A stretch of 16,733 nucleotides of DNA from CAYYWW01 sp964475515 (GTDB lineage Archaea; Aenigmatarchaeota; Aenigmatarchaeia; QMZP01), in NCBI GenBank assembly GCA_964475515.1, contig CAYYWW010000019.1:1-16733 (forward strand). The letters run 5' to 3'. Both the position numbers and the translations under genes were made by a program. Shown here piece after piece: positions 1-7,617 of the stretch. Positions within the stretch are counted from its first letter, which is position 1; each line of letters begins with the position of its first letter. Below the pieces are notes generated by a model, which was not told the DNA's origin, ran no database searches, and was given only the letters and a program-made list of their open reading frames with translations.

Positions 1-110
1 AAAAACTTTAAAAATGTAACTACTATTATTTAATTAGTTCGAACAAAAACGAACAGCACAAACAGAAAAATTAACATGTAATTCGCACAAACTAAAAAAA
101 TAGTAAAAAT

Positions 111-120
111 AGGAGGTGAA
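111..120 (+). promoter_or_regulatory. Strong Shine-Dalgarno of alba
   Basis: AGGAGGTGAA lies five bases before the alba ATG and matches the archaeal 16S anti-SD closely. It fixes the start at 126. Most single genes in this window instead look leaderless, so alba is among the SD-led exceptions. The upstream 1-110 is AT-rich, with possible TATA-like stretches around 6-16 and 26-37. I cannot choose between them. Confidence 0.8.
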
Positions 121-125
121 GTACT

Positions 126-428
126 ATGGCAGAAGCAGAAAAAGAAACAAAACAAAAAGCAACAGCTGACGACAATGTAATTTTTGTAGGTAAAAAACCT
201 ACAATGAGCTACGTACTCGCTGTAATGACACAGTTCGACGGTGCTAAAGAAGTGCACGTCAAAGCAAGAGGAAGATCCATATCAAGAGCAGTAGACGTTG
301 TCGAGGCTGTAAAAAACAAATTCATAAAAGACATAAAATCAGAAGTTCAGATAGGAACAGAAGAAGTTACTGACAGCGACGGAAAGAAAATCAACGTGTC
401 AACAATAGATATAGTTCTTAGAAAGTAA
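126..428 (+). CDS. albA: DNA/RNA-binding protein Alba
   Basis: Alba is the small dimeric archaeal chromatin protein that coats DNA and also binds RNA. The 100-residue product has the full Alba fold. It carries the signature VGKKPTMSYV at residues 21-30, whose paired lysines K23/K24 correspond to the DNA-contacting, acetylatable Lys16/Lys17 of the Sulfolobus protein. A basic helix (KARGRSISRAVDVVEAVKN) follows, and the protein ends in a beta-hairpin closing in DIVLRK. The first about 17 residues form a charged, lysine-rich tail slightly longer than usual for the family (about 90 residues). The start is set by the strong SD at 111-120. A long T-rich stretch follows the stop, so alba is probably monocistronic. 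The neighbour mcm is on the same strand but has its own TATA-like region. Confidence 0.95.
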   Translation: MAEAEKETKQKATADDNVIFVGKKPTMSYVLAVMTQFDGAKEVHVKARGRSISRAVDVVEAVKNKFIKDIKSEVQIGTEEVTDSDGKKINVSTIDIVLRK

Positions 429-446
429 AGCCAGTAGCATTAGAAC

Positions 447-476
447 AATATTTTTTCTTTTTTCTTTTTATTTTTG
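447..476 (+). terminator. Oligo-T terminator after alba
   Basis: Several runs of five to six T interrupted by single bases lie about 20 bases after the alba stop. Oligo-T tracts without a hairpin are the usual archaeal termination signal. The position between alba and the TATA-like region of mcm supports the reading. Confidence 0.6.
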
Positions 477-511
477 AAATTTTAGATATGAGAATAAAGA
501 AGATTTAAATC

Positions 512-530
512 TTAATTATAAATTTAAATT
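512..530 (+). promoter_or_regulatory. TATA-like region of mcm
   Basis: An AT-only stretch containing TATAAATTTAAA lies 25-45 bases before the possible mcm starts. If the box is centred at 521-525, transcription would begin near 547-551. That would give a very short leader before the ATG at 567, or none before the TTG at 552. No Shine-Dalgarno is visible before either start. Confidence 0.5.
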
Positions 531-566
531 CAGATAAGTTAGTTTTACTCATTGATTCGACCTGCT

Positions 567-3500
567 ATGTCCATAAATCAAGAAAATAAAAAAGAGCAGC
601 CTGGCGCTAATTCTATTTTAACTAACGAAGAAAGAACAAGACTTGTGGAGAGATTCAAACAATTTCTCAAGCAAAAAAAATATAGAAAAAAACTAGAAGA
701 AGCTGCTCTCGAAGAAAAAGCATTTGTAGTTAATTTCAGTGACCTTGATAAATTCGAACGAAACCTAGGGGATCTTTTGTTGAATAATCCAGAAACCTTT
801 TTTGAAATTTATGATGAAGCAGTAAGCGAAATAGAAAAACTACCAACAAAAGTGAGACTGAGAGTTTCAAACCTTCCGTACACTATCAACATAAGAAACC
901 TGAGGTCTAAACATATAGGAAAGTTTATAGGAACCGAGGGAATAGTGAGAAAGGCGAGCGAAATAAGACCAGAAGTTGTTTCAAAAACATGGAAGTGTCC
1001 AGCCTGTGATGAAGAAATAATTCAAGAGAGAATTGGAACAAATATATTCAGACCATTAGAATGTCCAAACTGTGGCAATAGGAAGGGATTCAAAGAAGTC
1101 GGTAAAGAAATGATAGACACGAGATGGATTGTAATAGAGGAACCATTTGAACTAACAGAAGGTGAAAGACCTTCTCAGGTAACGGTTTTTTTAAAAGAAG
1201 ACCTCGTATCACCAGAAGGAAGAATTATAACAGAACCTGGAAACAGATTAAAAATAACGGGTGTTTTAAAAGAAGTGCCGAGAGGAAAAATATCATCAGT
1301 AAAACTTGATTTTTACTTAGAAGCCAATCATGTTGAACCGACAGAAGCTGGTTGGGAAAGAATAAAAATAACAGAAGAAGATGAAAAGAAGATTAAAAAA
1401 ATGGCGAAAGACCCTAAAATATATGACTTGCTTGTGGATTCTATAGCTCCCTCTATATATGGTTTAAGGGAAATAAAGGAGTCCATAGTACTCCAACTTT
1501 TTGGTGGTGTCCCAAGAGAACTTAAGGACAAGACAAAGCTAAGAGGAGATATACACATCCTTCTTGTTGGTGATCCAGCCAGCGGTAAATCACAACTTTT
1601 AAAACTTGTCCCGCAGTTAGTTCCAAGAGGGAAATATGTGAGTGGTAAAGGAGTAACAGCAGCGGGGTTAACAGCGAGCGTCTCCCGTGATGAACAATTT
1701 ATGGGCGGATGGGTTTTGGAAGCAGGAGCAATGGTTCTTGCCAACAAAGGGCTTCTTGCCATAGACGAATTCGAAAAAATGTCTCAAGAAGATCAAATCG
1801 CTATGCACGAGGCATTAGAACAGGGCTGTTACGACTATAACACTGAAATAATCTTTGAAGATGGTAATATGACCACTATTGGTGATTTCGTAGAAAAATA
1901 TTTACCGAAAGCATCTAATGGTGACAGAATCTACAATGACATCTCTCACAAAAACATAAAAATAATATCTACGGACTTCAAAGATATAAAGCCATCAAAG
2001 ATAAAGGCAGTTGGAAAACACAAGGAAAACGAAATGTATTATATCAAACTTTTCACAGGCCAAGAACTAAAAATCACACCAAAGCATCCAGTTTTTGTTA
2101 TAAGAGATGGAAAAATAACATTTGTCGAAGCAAAAGAGCTTAAAACGAATGATTGGTTACCGATTCCCACTTATATACCAGTAAAAGGGAAGAGTCATGT
2201 TTTCAAATTCAAACCGCCAAGGCAAACAAAAAGAGATAAGCACATCAAAATACCATTGAAAACAACACCTGAATTTATGGAATGGCTCGGATACGTTGTT
2301 GGTGAGGGAAATGCGGAAGTCAATAGAAAAAGGAAAGCCGGAATATGTTTCACAAACAGCAACAGTGAGATAATAAAAAGATACATTTCACTTGTAGATA
2401 AACTTTTTGGAATAAAACCTTACATTCAGGAAAAGGAAAAAAGAAAAATGATAAGATGCATATCAAGAGTTCTTTACGACTTTGTCTACACTATTGGAAA
2501 CAACATACTTAACAAACCACATGAGAAAAGCCTACCTGAATGGGTATACACTTTACGAGAAAGGGAAATAGCATCATTGCTCAGGGGCCTCTTTGACAGC
2601 GAAGGTTCTGTTAATTACAAATATGGAACTATAACATTTTCCACCACAAGCAAAAAACTTGCAACCCAAGTCCAAAAACTCTGTTTAAGACTTGGTATAT
2701 TTGCAGGGCTGTACGAGGATTCGAGCATGAAAGGCAACAGAAAATATCCTGCTTACAAAATTCAAATATCAGGCAAAGAAAATGTAAAAAAATTCCACAA
2801 GCTCATTAATTTCACTGGAAAGAACAAAGAAAAACTGGAGAAGCTGCTTGAAAAAAATACCAAATCGAGCAAATGGAATCATATACCAAATATAATGGAA
2901 AGCGTAGAAAATGTTAAAAAAACACTGCGTTTGTCAGATAAAGAATGCGCAAATTACATCTTGACCGATGTAAGAAGACGAAACTCCTTATCCAAAAATC
3001 TTTTAGCAAAAATTTTGAAAAAATTCAATCTGAGAATAAAAGAAATAGAAAAGCTCAGGAATAGGCTACTTCATGTGAAAAAATATGAAGAGTTTAAAGA
3101 AATAAGAGAAAAACTCAGAATCAGTCGTTCAGAAATTGCAAGAAGAATCGGAATAAGTGAGCAGAATTTGTGGTATTGGAAAGTTGTTAAAAGGAGTAAA
3201 AAGTTATTGGATAAGTCCATAAAAGAGGCAATTAGAATATCTGATGAGATGCTGGCAGTAAAATCTGCGATTGACAATATAAAAATGGTACTTAATGCTC
3301 CGGTAGAATGGGTTAGAATAAAGTCCATAAAAAGGATCAGAGGTGAATTTTGGGTATACGATGTCACAGTAAACCCCACGAGAACATTTATAGGTAATGG
3401 TATTGTATGCCACAATTCTGTTTCAATAGCCAAGGCTTCAATTGTTGCTACATTACCGGCTCAAACATCGGTTTTGGCAGGCGGAAATCCGAAATTCAGC

Positions 3501-4205
3501 AGATTCGATCCTTATGTTCCGATAGCCAAACAAATAACAATACCCGACACACTTCTAAGCAGGTTTGATCTAAAGTTCGTATTGCGGGATATTCCAAGCC
3601 CAAAGGAAGACAAAAAAATAGTTGATCACATTCTGTCCAGCAGGGAGGAAGAAAGCACGGCAAGTGTTCCAGCATTGGATGCAGAGTTTATTAAAAAATA
3701 TGTTGCCTACGCTAAAGAAAATTGCCATCCGGTAATTCCCAAAAAAACAGGCGAATTGCTCAAAAAATTCTATGTTGAGACCAGAAAAAGAGCACAAAAA
3801 CAAGGCTCTGCGATACCTATAACTCTCAGGCAGTTTGAGGCGTTGCTGCGTCTTTCAGAAGCAAGCGCAAGAATTCAACTAAGTCCGGTTGTCAGAAAAC
3901 AGGATGCGCAAAGAGCTATAAGATTGATGATGGCCTCGCTAGAACAGCTTGGTCTTGTCCCTGAAACTGGTGAAATAGATGTTGATAGAACAGAGGGAGC
4001 TACAACGAGCAAGGAGCGATCAAACATAAGAATAGTATTAGACATAATCGAAGAGCTTTCGAAGAAAAAGAAAGAGATGTTGGTAGCGGAGATAGAAGAT
4101 AGAGCAAAAAAAGAGGGTGTTGAAAACCCAGAAGAAATAATAGAACGCCTTAAGAGAGAAGGTATGCTATTCGAACCATCTCCAGGTTACGTGCAGAAGG
4201 TTTAA
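567..4205 (+). CDS. mcm: Replicative DNA helicase MCM with an in-frame intein
   Basis: MCM is the hexameric ATP-driven 3'-5' helicase of the archaeal replisome. Residue numbers here count from the in-frame TTG at 552; subtract 5 for the ATG at 567. The N-terminal domain carries a zinc finger (C149-x2-C152-x18-C171-x2-C174). The AAA+ module has Walker A GDPASGKS (340-347), Walker B LLAIDEFEKM (401-410) and the arginine finger SRFD (1003-1006). A C-terminal winged-helix-like region runs from about 1135 to the end. The reading frame is interrupted after EALEQG (425) by a 530-residue intein, and host sequence resumes at SVSIAKA. After splicing the helicase would be about 682 residues, normal for archaeal MCM. 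I prefer the ATG at 567 because no upstream residue looks conserved. The TTG at 552 is possible as a leaderless start. The stop is only 8 bases from the stop of the convergent Lrp gene. Confidence 0.95.
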   Translation: MSINQENKKEQPGANSILTNEERTRLVERFKQFLKQKKYRKKLEEAALEEKAFVVNFSDLDKFERNLGDLLLNNPETFFEIYDEAVSEIEKLPTKVRLRVSNLPYTINIRNLRSKHIGKFIGTEGIVRKASEIRPEVVSKTWKCPACDEEIIQERIGTNIFRPLECPNCGNRKGFKEVGKEMIDTRWIVIEEPFELTEGERPSQVTVFLKEDLVSPEGRIITEPGNRLKITGVLKEVPRGKISSVKLDFYLEANHVEPTEAGWERIKITEEDEKKIKKMAKDPKIYDLLVDSIAPSIYGLREIKESIVLQLFGGVPRELKDKTKLRGDIHILLVGDPASGKSQLLKLVPQLVPRGKYVSGKGVTAAGLTASVSRDEQFMGGWVLEAGAMVLANKGLLAIDEFEKMSQEDQIAMHEALEQGCYDYNTEIIFEDGNMTTIGDFVEKYLPKASNGDRIYNDISHKNIKIISTDFKDIKPSKIKAVGKHKENEMYYIKLFTGQELKITPKHPVFVIRDGKITFVEAKELKTNDWLPIPTYIPVKGKSHVFKFKPPRQTKRDKHIKIPLKTTPEFMEWLGYVVGEGNAEVNRKRKAGICFTNSNSEIIKRYISLVDKLFGIKPYIQEKEKRKMIRCISRVLYDFVYTIGNNILNKPHEKSLPEWVYTLREREIASLLRGLFDSEGSVNYKYGTITFSTTSKKLATQVQKLCLRLGIFAGLYEDSSMKGNRKYPAYKIQISGKENVKKFHKLINFTGKNKEKLEKLLEKNTKSSKWNHIPNIMESVENVKKTLRLSDKECANYILTDVRRRNSLSKNLLAKILKKFNLRIKEIEKLRNRLLHVKKYEEFKEIREKLRISRSEIARRIGISEQNLWYWKVVKRSKKLLDKSIKEAIRISDEMLAVKSAIDNIKMVLNAPVEWVRIKSIKRIRGEFWVYDVTVNPTRTFIGNGIVCHNSVSIAKASIVATLPAQTSVLAGGNPKFSRFDPYVPIAKQITIPDTLLSRFDLKFVLRDIPSPKEDKKIVDHILSSREEESTASVPALDAEFIKKYVAYAKENCHPVIPKKTGELLKKFYVETRKRAQKQGSAIPITLRQFEALLRLSEASARIQLSPVVRKQDAQRAIRLMMASLEQLGLVPETGEIDVDRTEGATTSKERSNIRIVLDIIEELSKKKKEMLVAEIEDRAKKEGVENPEEIIERLKREGMLFEPSPGYVQKV
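1827..3416 (+). mobile_element. MCM intein with LAGLIDADG homing endonuclease and extra HTH
   Basis: This 530-residue protein-splicing element sits inside the MCM AAA+ domain, just after Walker B. It starts with Cys (C426 of the host frame; block A CYDYNTEIIF). Block B is at TPKHP (T509, H512). It ends with VCHN (H954, N955) followed by Ser956 as the +1 nucleophile, so all splicing residues are present. Between the splicing blocks are two LAGLIDADG motifs: LGYVVGEGN (579-587), with acidic E585, and LRGLFDSEGSV (677-687), with acidic E684. Both candidate catalytic acidic positions are kept, so the endonuclease may be active. After the endonuclease, residues about 857-878 read as a helix-turn-helix (SEIARRIGISEQNLWYW). 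Another HTH-like stretch lies near 801-830. Insertion at an active-site-proximal position of a replication protein is typical of inteins. Confidence 0.95.
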
Positions 4206-4213
4206 TTTTCGGT

Positions 4214-4672
4214 TCAATATATCAGATTGTCCTCTTCTTTAATGGTATTGAGAACGAGCTTCGTCTCGGTTCTCTCTACAAAATCGTAGCTTTGAATTAG
4301 TTTAACAAAATTATCCAAAGCCCGTCTATTTTTGAACCTAGCTATTAAAGTTGCGTCAAAAGCTCCGGTATGATCATAAACTGCATAAACATTTCTGTGC
4401 GTAGCTATTTTCTTTTCAACCTCAATAAGCTTACCCTTAGCTATCCTGATTTCTATTATAACAAGAATGTCGTAACCCAATTTTTCATAGTCCAATGAGC
4501 AAGTATATTTCCTTATTATTCCCATTTTTTCAAGCTTTTTCACATGTTTTAAAACAGTTGCAACACTTATCCCCAGTTTTTTTGCTAGTTTTCTATAGCT
4601 CTGTCTTGAATTTTTCATTAGTAAATTCAGTATCTTCTTATCAAGCTCGCTTATAGAGAACTCCTTGTTCAC
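4214..4672 (-). CDS. Lrp/AsnC-family transcriptional regulator
   Basis: The protein has 152 residues, the usual length for the family. The N-terminal winged HTH covers residues 8-60; the recognition region is LAKKLGISVATVLKHVKKL. A C-terminal ligand-binding/oligomerisation (RAM) domain runs from about 67 to 140 and includes the typical GAFDATLIARF strand. Such proteins usually bind DNA as dimers or higher oligomers and often sense amino acids. The start is GTG (4670-4672), chosen because AGGTGA lies six bases upstream. It is divergent from glnA, so it plausibly regulates glutamine synthesis and itself. That link is an inference from position only. It is convergent with mcm, with 8 bases between stops. 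Confidence 0.92.
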   Translation of the reverse strand: MNKEFSISELDKKILNLLMKNSRQSYRKLAKKLGISVATVLKHVKKLEKMGIIRKYTCSLDYEKLGYDILVIIEIRIAKGKLIEVEKKIATHRNVYAVYDHTGAFDATLIARFKNRRALDNFVKLIQSYDFVERTETKLVLNTIKEEDNLIY

Positions 4673-4713
4673 AAATGTTCACCTTTTAATAGTTTTTTAT
4701 TAAATTGGTTTTA

Positions 4714-4725
4714 ATTATTTAAATT
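4714..4725 (-). promoter_or_regulatory. Candidate TATA box of the Lrp-family gene
   Basis: ATTTAAAT-like sequence is centred near 4720 on the minus strand. A start of transcription about 26 bases on, near 4694, would leave a short leader containing the AGGTGA before the GTG start. A nearer AT stretch at 4694-4706 is an alternative that would cut the SD out of the transcript. Confidence 0.4.
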
Positions 4726-4741
4726 TTTTCCATGATTTTGC

Positions 4742-4753
4742 AAACAAATGTTT
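4742..4753. promoter_or_regulatory. Palindrome upstream of glnA, candidate Lrp operator
   Basis: AAACA-AA-TGTTT is a perfect 5-bp inverted repeat with a 2-bp spacer, about 18 bases before the glnA TATA box. Its core ACAAATGTT recurs at 4671-4679, over the start codon of the Lrp gene. The two copies are consistent with operators serving both divergent promoters, but no binding consensus is known for this regulator. Confidence 0.4.
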
Positions 4754-4769
4754 ATTATTTTGTCATAAA

Positions 4770-4788
4770 GTTATATAAATTTATCAAC
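4770..4788 (+). promoter_or_regulatory. glnA TATA box inside a near-palindrome
   Basis: TTATATAAAT (4771-4780) is a good archaeal TATA box. From its centre, transcription would start near 4801, giving a leader of about 32 bases with GAGGTTGA (4822-4829) as the SD before the ATG at 4833. The box lies within the imperfect palindrome GTTATATAAATTTATCAAC, so a dimeric repressor bound here would block TBP. Confidence 0.65.
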
Positions 4789-4832
4789 GAAACTATGCTT
4801 ATACTTCAATAAACAATATTCGAGGTTGAAAA

Positions 4833-6176
4833 ATGACAGAACTAGATGAAAAACAAAAACAAGTCCTTGAAGACGTTAACAAAAACAAGGTTAAATTCAT
4901 AAGCCTACAGTTTACTGATCTATTTGGTAATGTAAAAAACGTTACCATTCCTAGAGAAGAACTAAGAGATAGTTTTGTATACGGCACATGGTTTGACGGC
5001 TCTAGTATTGAGGGATTCGCAAGAATATGCGAGAGTGACATGCTTCTCAAACCAGATCCCAATACCTACACTATAATTCCATGGTTAGGAAGCGAGACAG
5101 GTAAAACAGCGAGGCTTATATGTGATGTTTATACGACTACTGAAAAACCATTTGAATCTGATCCAAGGTTCATTCTAAAAAAAGTAATTGAAGAGGCGAA
5201 AAAAAGAGGTTTTATTTATTATACAGGACCAGAGATAGAGTTTTTCCTCTTGAAGACAGAAAATGGGTTTGAAAAACTACCTCATGATGTTGGCGGTTAT
5301 TTTGACCTAACACTTGATAAGGCTTACGAAATAAGAAGTGAAATGATTAAAACTCTTCAAGAGCTTGGTGTTTCAGCAGAAGCAAGCCACCATGAAGTAG
5401 CTTCTGGTCAGCACGAAATCGATTTAAAATACAGCGACGCGCTAACAATTGCGGATGAAATAGTAACTTTAAAGTTCACACTAAAGGCAGTAGCAGAAAG
5501 GTATAATTGCTACGCTACATTCATGCCTAAACCGTTTTTTGGAATTAACGGGAGTGGGATGCATATTCATCAAAGTCTTGGGAGCAAAGAAGGAAAGAAC
5601 CTGTTTTTCAATGGAAGTGACAAATACATGCTTTCAGAACTGGCTTATAACTTCATAGCTGGTCAGCTTAGCCATGCAAAAGCAATGGCAGGTATAGTGG
5701 CACCGACGGTTAACAGCTATAAACGCCTTGTTCCAGGCTACGAAGCTCCTGTTTATATATGTTGGGGGAGTGTCAATAGATCAGCTCTTATAAGGATACC
5801 GCGAATTTCTAAGGGAAAGTGGTATGCAACAAGAGCTGAGTTAAGATGCCCGGACCCGAGCTGTAACCCATATCTTGCATTTGCCGTTATGTTAAAAGCA
5901 GGACTAGATGGGATTAACAAAAGAATGAAACCGCCTGAGCCTGTTGAAGGAGATGTTTATAAATTTAACAATAACAAACGTTCAAAACTTGAAATAGAAA
6001 CTCTACCAGGCTCTTTAATTGATGCAGTTAGAGAAATGAAAAAAGACAGTATAATCGAGGAAACCCTCGGAAGCAGGACGTTTCAAAAATATGTGAATGC
6101 GAAAGTTAAAGAGTGGGAGAGTTTTATAACTCATGTAACAGATTGGGAAATTAAAAGATATCTAGATTTGTTATGA
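4833..6176 (+). CDS. glnA: Glutamine synthetase, type I
   Basis: It makes glutamine from glutamate, ammonia and ATP in the cytoplasm, the main ammonia-assimilation step. The 447 residues have the expected motifs in order: DGSSIEGFARICESDM (55-70), GPEIEFFLL (132-140) with metal-binding glutamates, HHEVASGQHEID (186-197), NGSGMHIHQS (239-248), the KRLVPGYEAP loop (297-306) and ELRCPDPSCNPY (336-347). The length and the absence of the NLYDLP adenylylation motif (the equivalent region reads DVYKFNNN, 374-381) point to the non-adenylylated GSI-alpha group. Control is therefore likely at transcription or by feedback rather than by covalent modification. The divergent Lrp-family gene and palindromes in the promoter make that regulator the obvious candidate. 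The SD GAGGTTGA supports the ATG at 4833. Confidence 0.97.
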   Translation: MTELDEKQKQVLEDVNKNKVKFISLQFTDLFGNVKNVTIPREELRDSFVYGTWFDGSSIEGFARICESDMLLKPDPNTYTIIPWLGSETGKTARLICDVYTTTEKPFESDPRFILKKVIEEAKKRGFIYYTGPEIEFFLLKTENGFEKLPHDVGGYFDLTLDKAYEIRSEMIKTLQELGVSAEASHHEVASGQHEIDLKYSDALTIADEIVTLKFTLKAVAERYNCYATFMPKPFFGINGSGMHIHQSLGSKEGKNLFFNGSDKYMLSELAYNFIAGQLSHAKAMAGIVAPTVNSYKRLVPGYEAPVYICWGSVNRSALIRIPRISKGKWYATRAELRCPDPSCNPYLAFAVMLKAGLDGINKRMKPPEPVEGDVYKFNNNKRSKLEIETLPGSLIDAVREMKKDSIIEETLGSRTFQKYVNAKVKEWESFITHVTDWEIKRYLDLL

Positions 6177-6191
6177 TTCACTAATGATTTG

Positions 6192-6566
6192 TTAATCGTA
6201 AACCCCTGTTTCACTCTCTCGACGTTTCATCTCTTCTTCATGCGCCAGCTCCAATAATTTTTTTATTTCCTCTTCGTATTGCCCACCGAGTCTGTACTCC
6301 ACCTCTTCCATTATGGCATCGATAACATCTTCTGGTCTCGCTCTTCTGGAAATTCTTACGGACAAACAAACGCTGTGTATTAAATGTTCCTTACCTTCAC
6401 CCCAGCAGTCAAAATACACCTCTCTCCTTATAAGGCCCCCTTTAATACACTCAATTTTGAAATGGTATCTATCATTTTCAGCTGTAAATTCACGGCCTAC
6501 AAGATCCTCTACCCTCTCAATATCATCTATACTCCCTCCACCAACGAGAGAAACTTGATACTTCAT
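6192..6566 (-). CDS. Unrecognised small acidic cytoplasmic protein
   Basis: I do not recognise the family. The 124-residue protein has no signal peptide or membrane segment. It begins with an alternating beta-rich half (MKYQVSLVGGG, then FKIECIKGG and REVYFDCWGEG) and ends in a charged, glutamate/lysine-rich helix (about 75-120), which suggests an alpha/beta domain followed by an amphipathic or coiled helix. I chose the ATG at 6566 over the one at 6575 because the TATA box centred at 6592 is 26 bases upstream, so the mRNA would begin at this ATG. It is convergent with glnA, 15 bases apart. Confidence 0.7.
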   Translation of the reverse strand: MKYQVSLVGGGSIDDIERVEDLVGREFTAENDRYHFKIECIKGGLIRREVYFDCWGEGKEHLIHSVCLSVRISRRARPEDVIDAIMEEVEYRLGGQYEEEIKKLLELAHEEEMKRRESETGVYD

Positions 6567-6581
6567 AAATTTCATTTAAAT

Positions 6582-6607
6582 AAAATTAATTTATACGTTT
6601 CGCTCAC
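6582..6607 (-). repeat. Direct repeat copy 1, promoter of the 6192-6566 gene
   Basis: On the minus strand it reads GTGAGCGAAACG followed by TATAAAT and an AT-rich tail. CGAAAC just before TATAAAT fits a BRE/TATA pair. It matches 7618-7643 in 25 of 26 positions, with weaker similarity continuing on the GTGAGC side (TTCTTAAAG in both). TATA centre to the ATG at 6566 is 26 bases. Confidence 0.75.
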
Positions 6608-7086
6608 ATTCACTCCTTTAAGAACTTCCATAAATTACTTACGCCGTTAGCATAGAAAGAGCTCCAGCTAAATCTTCCAAAATCGGGAGAAGGTAAACTT
6701 CTTTCTCAAGTTTTTTAAGGTTCTTCCAGCGAGATTGTTAAGATAAGAATGATATACAGGTGCTGAGATACTCAAGCATGAAATGGAAAATATAACCTAA
6801 GAACACAAAACTTTAATATGTTAACTTGAGATGGATTGTGCCTAAAAATTTTCGCACCGTGTGGTTTGTTCCTTAAAATCACCTTCCTCCTGCAAATAGA
6901 AAATTTAGCTTAGGTTTTGGTTTTGTGTTTTAAGGATAAAATCTTTGGATGCACTGCTCAAGATGCTGGTGGAGAAAAAGCTGTGTATAAAAAATGATGA
7001 AAGTTTTGGGTTTATAAGTTTATAGTTCTTGCTCCTTATCTTAACAATTTCCTTCTGGCACCTGCTGCTGAAGACGTGGCTGCTCT
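6608..7086. other. Gene-poor stretch with possible decayed coding remnants
   Basis: No complete gene is visible. There are short start-less reading frames that look protein-like. One is on the plus strand at 6942-7025 (SLDALLKMLVEKKL...), and a second plus frame ends at 7090 (APYLNNFLLAPAAEDVAAL). A minus-strand frame at 6639-6737 contains EVYLLPILEDLAGALSM. The last two share an LLxP..ED.A.AL pattern, which could mean decayed copies of one gene in opposite orientation. Chance is not excluded. No tRNA, rRNA or CRISPR repeat is seen. Confidence 0.3.
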
Positions 7087-7194
7087 TTAACCCCTTAGTG
7101 GCAAGCGCTTTGTGGCCCAATCAACCCGCACCGTATTTGCTCGCACTGCATACCTGTAGAAGACTAACCCTAATCTGTTTTCCTTCCTCTCCAT
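7087..7194 (-). CDS. Possible 35-residue basic small protein
   Basis: A short frame starts 7 bases after the stop of the 7201-7593 gene, preceded by AGGGAAAG as a weak SD. It encodes a basic peptide (starts MERKENRLGLVFYRY, ends TKRLPLRG). The local base composition is distinctly more GC-rich than the neighbourhood, which fits a real small gene, a recently acquired fragment or a non-coding RNA. No family is recognised. Confidence 0.3.
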   Translation of the reverse strand: MERKENRLGLVFYRYAVRANTVRVDWATKRLPLRG

Positions 7195-7200
7195 CTTTCC

Positions 7201-7593
7201 CTATGGCCCCTTTGATTTGAATCGATTATAGATTTTGTAAATTAGCTCAACTACTCCTGTTGCTCTCTGCTCAGAAACATTAGGCCACTTCCCCTCTTTC
7301 AAGTATGGTAACATTGCTGAATCCAAATAAAGGAGATCTCCGAGGCAGTACCCAAGTACTGGATAGATTTCCCATGGCAACCCTTCCGTAAACGCTACGC
7401 CGCACATGCCAGCTAAAAATCCAGCCCTAACTCCGTTCCTAACGATCGCAACCGCGGTAGAAAGTTCTTCGTTTTCTTCCTTACACTTCCTTAAATCCTT
7501 TGGTAAGAATTCCGCATAAATTAAGTCCCTTGAGAATTCACTCGCATATAGGCGGAAGATACGCGCGTAATTTTTTAGGATCTCCATCATCAT
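7201..7593 (-). CDS. Unrecognised 130-residue protein
   Basis: I do not recognise the family. Helix-rich throughout. A basic/acidic N-terminal half (residues 1-45) is followed by a glycine/alanine-rich hydrophobic stretch (VRAGFLAGMCGVAF, about 55-68) and another (YPVLGYCLGDLLYL, about 77-90). Either could be a buried helix or a short membrane segment, so location is uncertain. The start has three consecutive ATG codons (7593, 7590, 7587). The TATA element in the repeat at 7618-7643 or an AT stretch near 7612-7620 would give a leaderless or near-leaderless mRNA, and no SD is present. It lies between trpS and a gene-poor region. Confidence 0.65.
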   Translation of the reverse strand: MMMEILKNYARIFRLYASEFSRDLIYAEFLPKDLRKCKEENEELSTAVAIVRNGVRAGFLAGMCGVAFTEGLPWEIYPVLGYCLGDLLYLDSAMLPYLKEGKWPNVSEQRATGVVELIYKIYNRFKSKGP

Positions 7594-7617
7594 TTAAAAA
7601 TCACTGCATTATATTTA

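Noticed and set aside
1328..1762. 144-residue open frame antisense to mcm
   Set aside because: It is the shadow of the conserved MCM AAA+ coding sequence and has no promoter or SD.
2195..3433. Antisense frames within the intein
   Set aside because: They are serine/leucine/phenylalanine-rich reverse translations of lysine-rich coding sequence, with no ribosome site.
6735..7049. 14-base inverted repeat ATTGTTAAGATAAG as transposon ends
   Set aside because: No transposase lies between the copies, there are no target-site duplications, and a 14-mer match is not improbable in AT-rich DNA. It is mentioned only as weak support for decayed copies.
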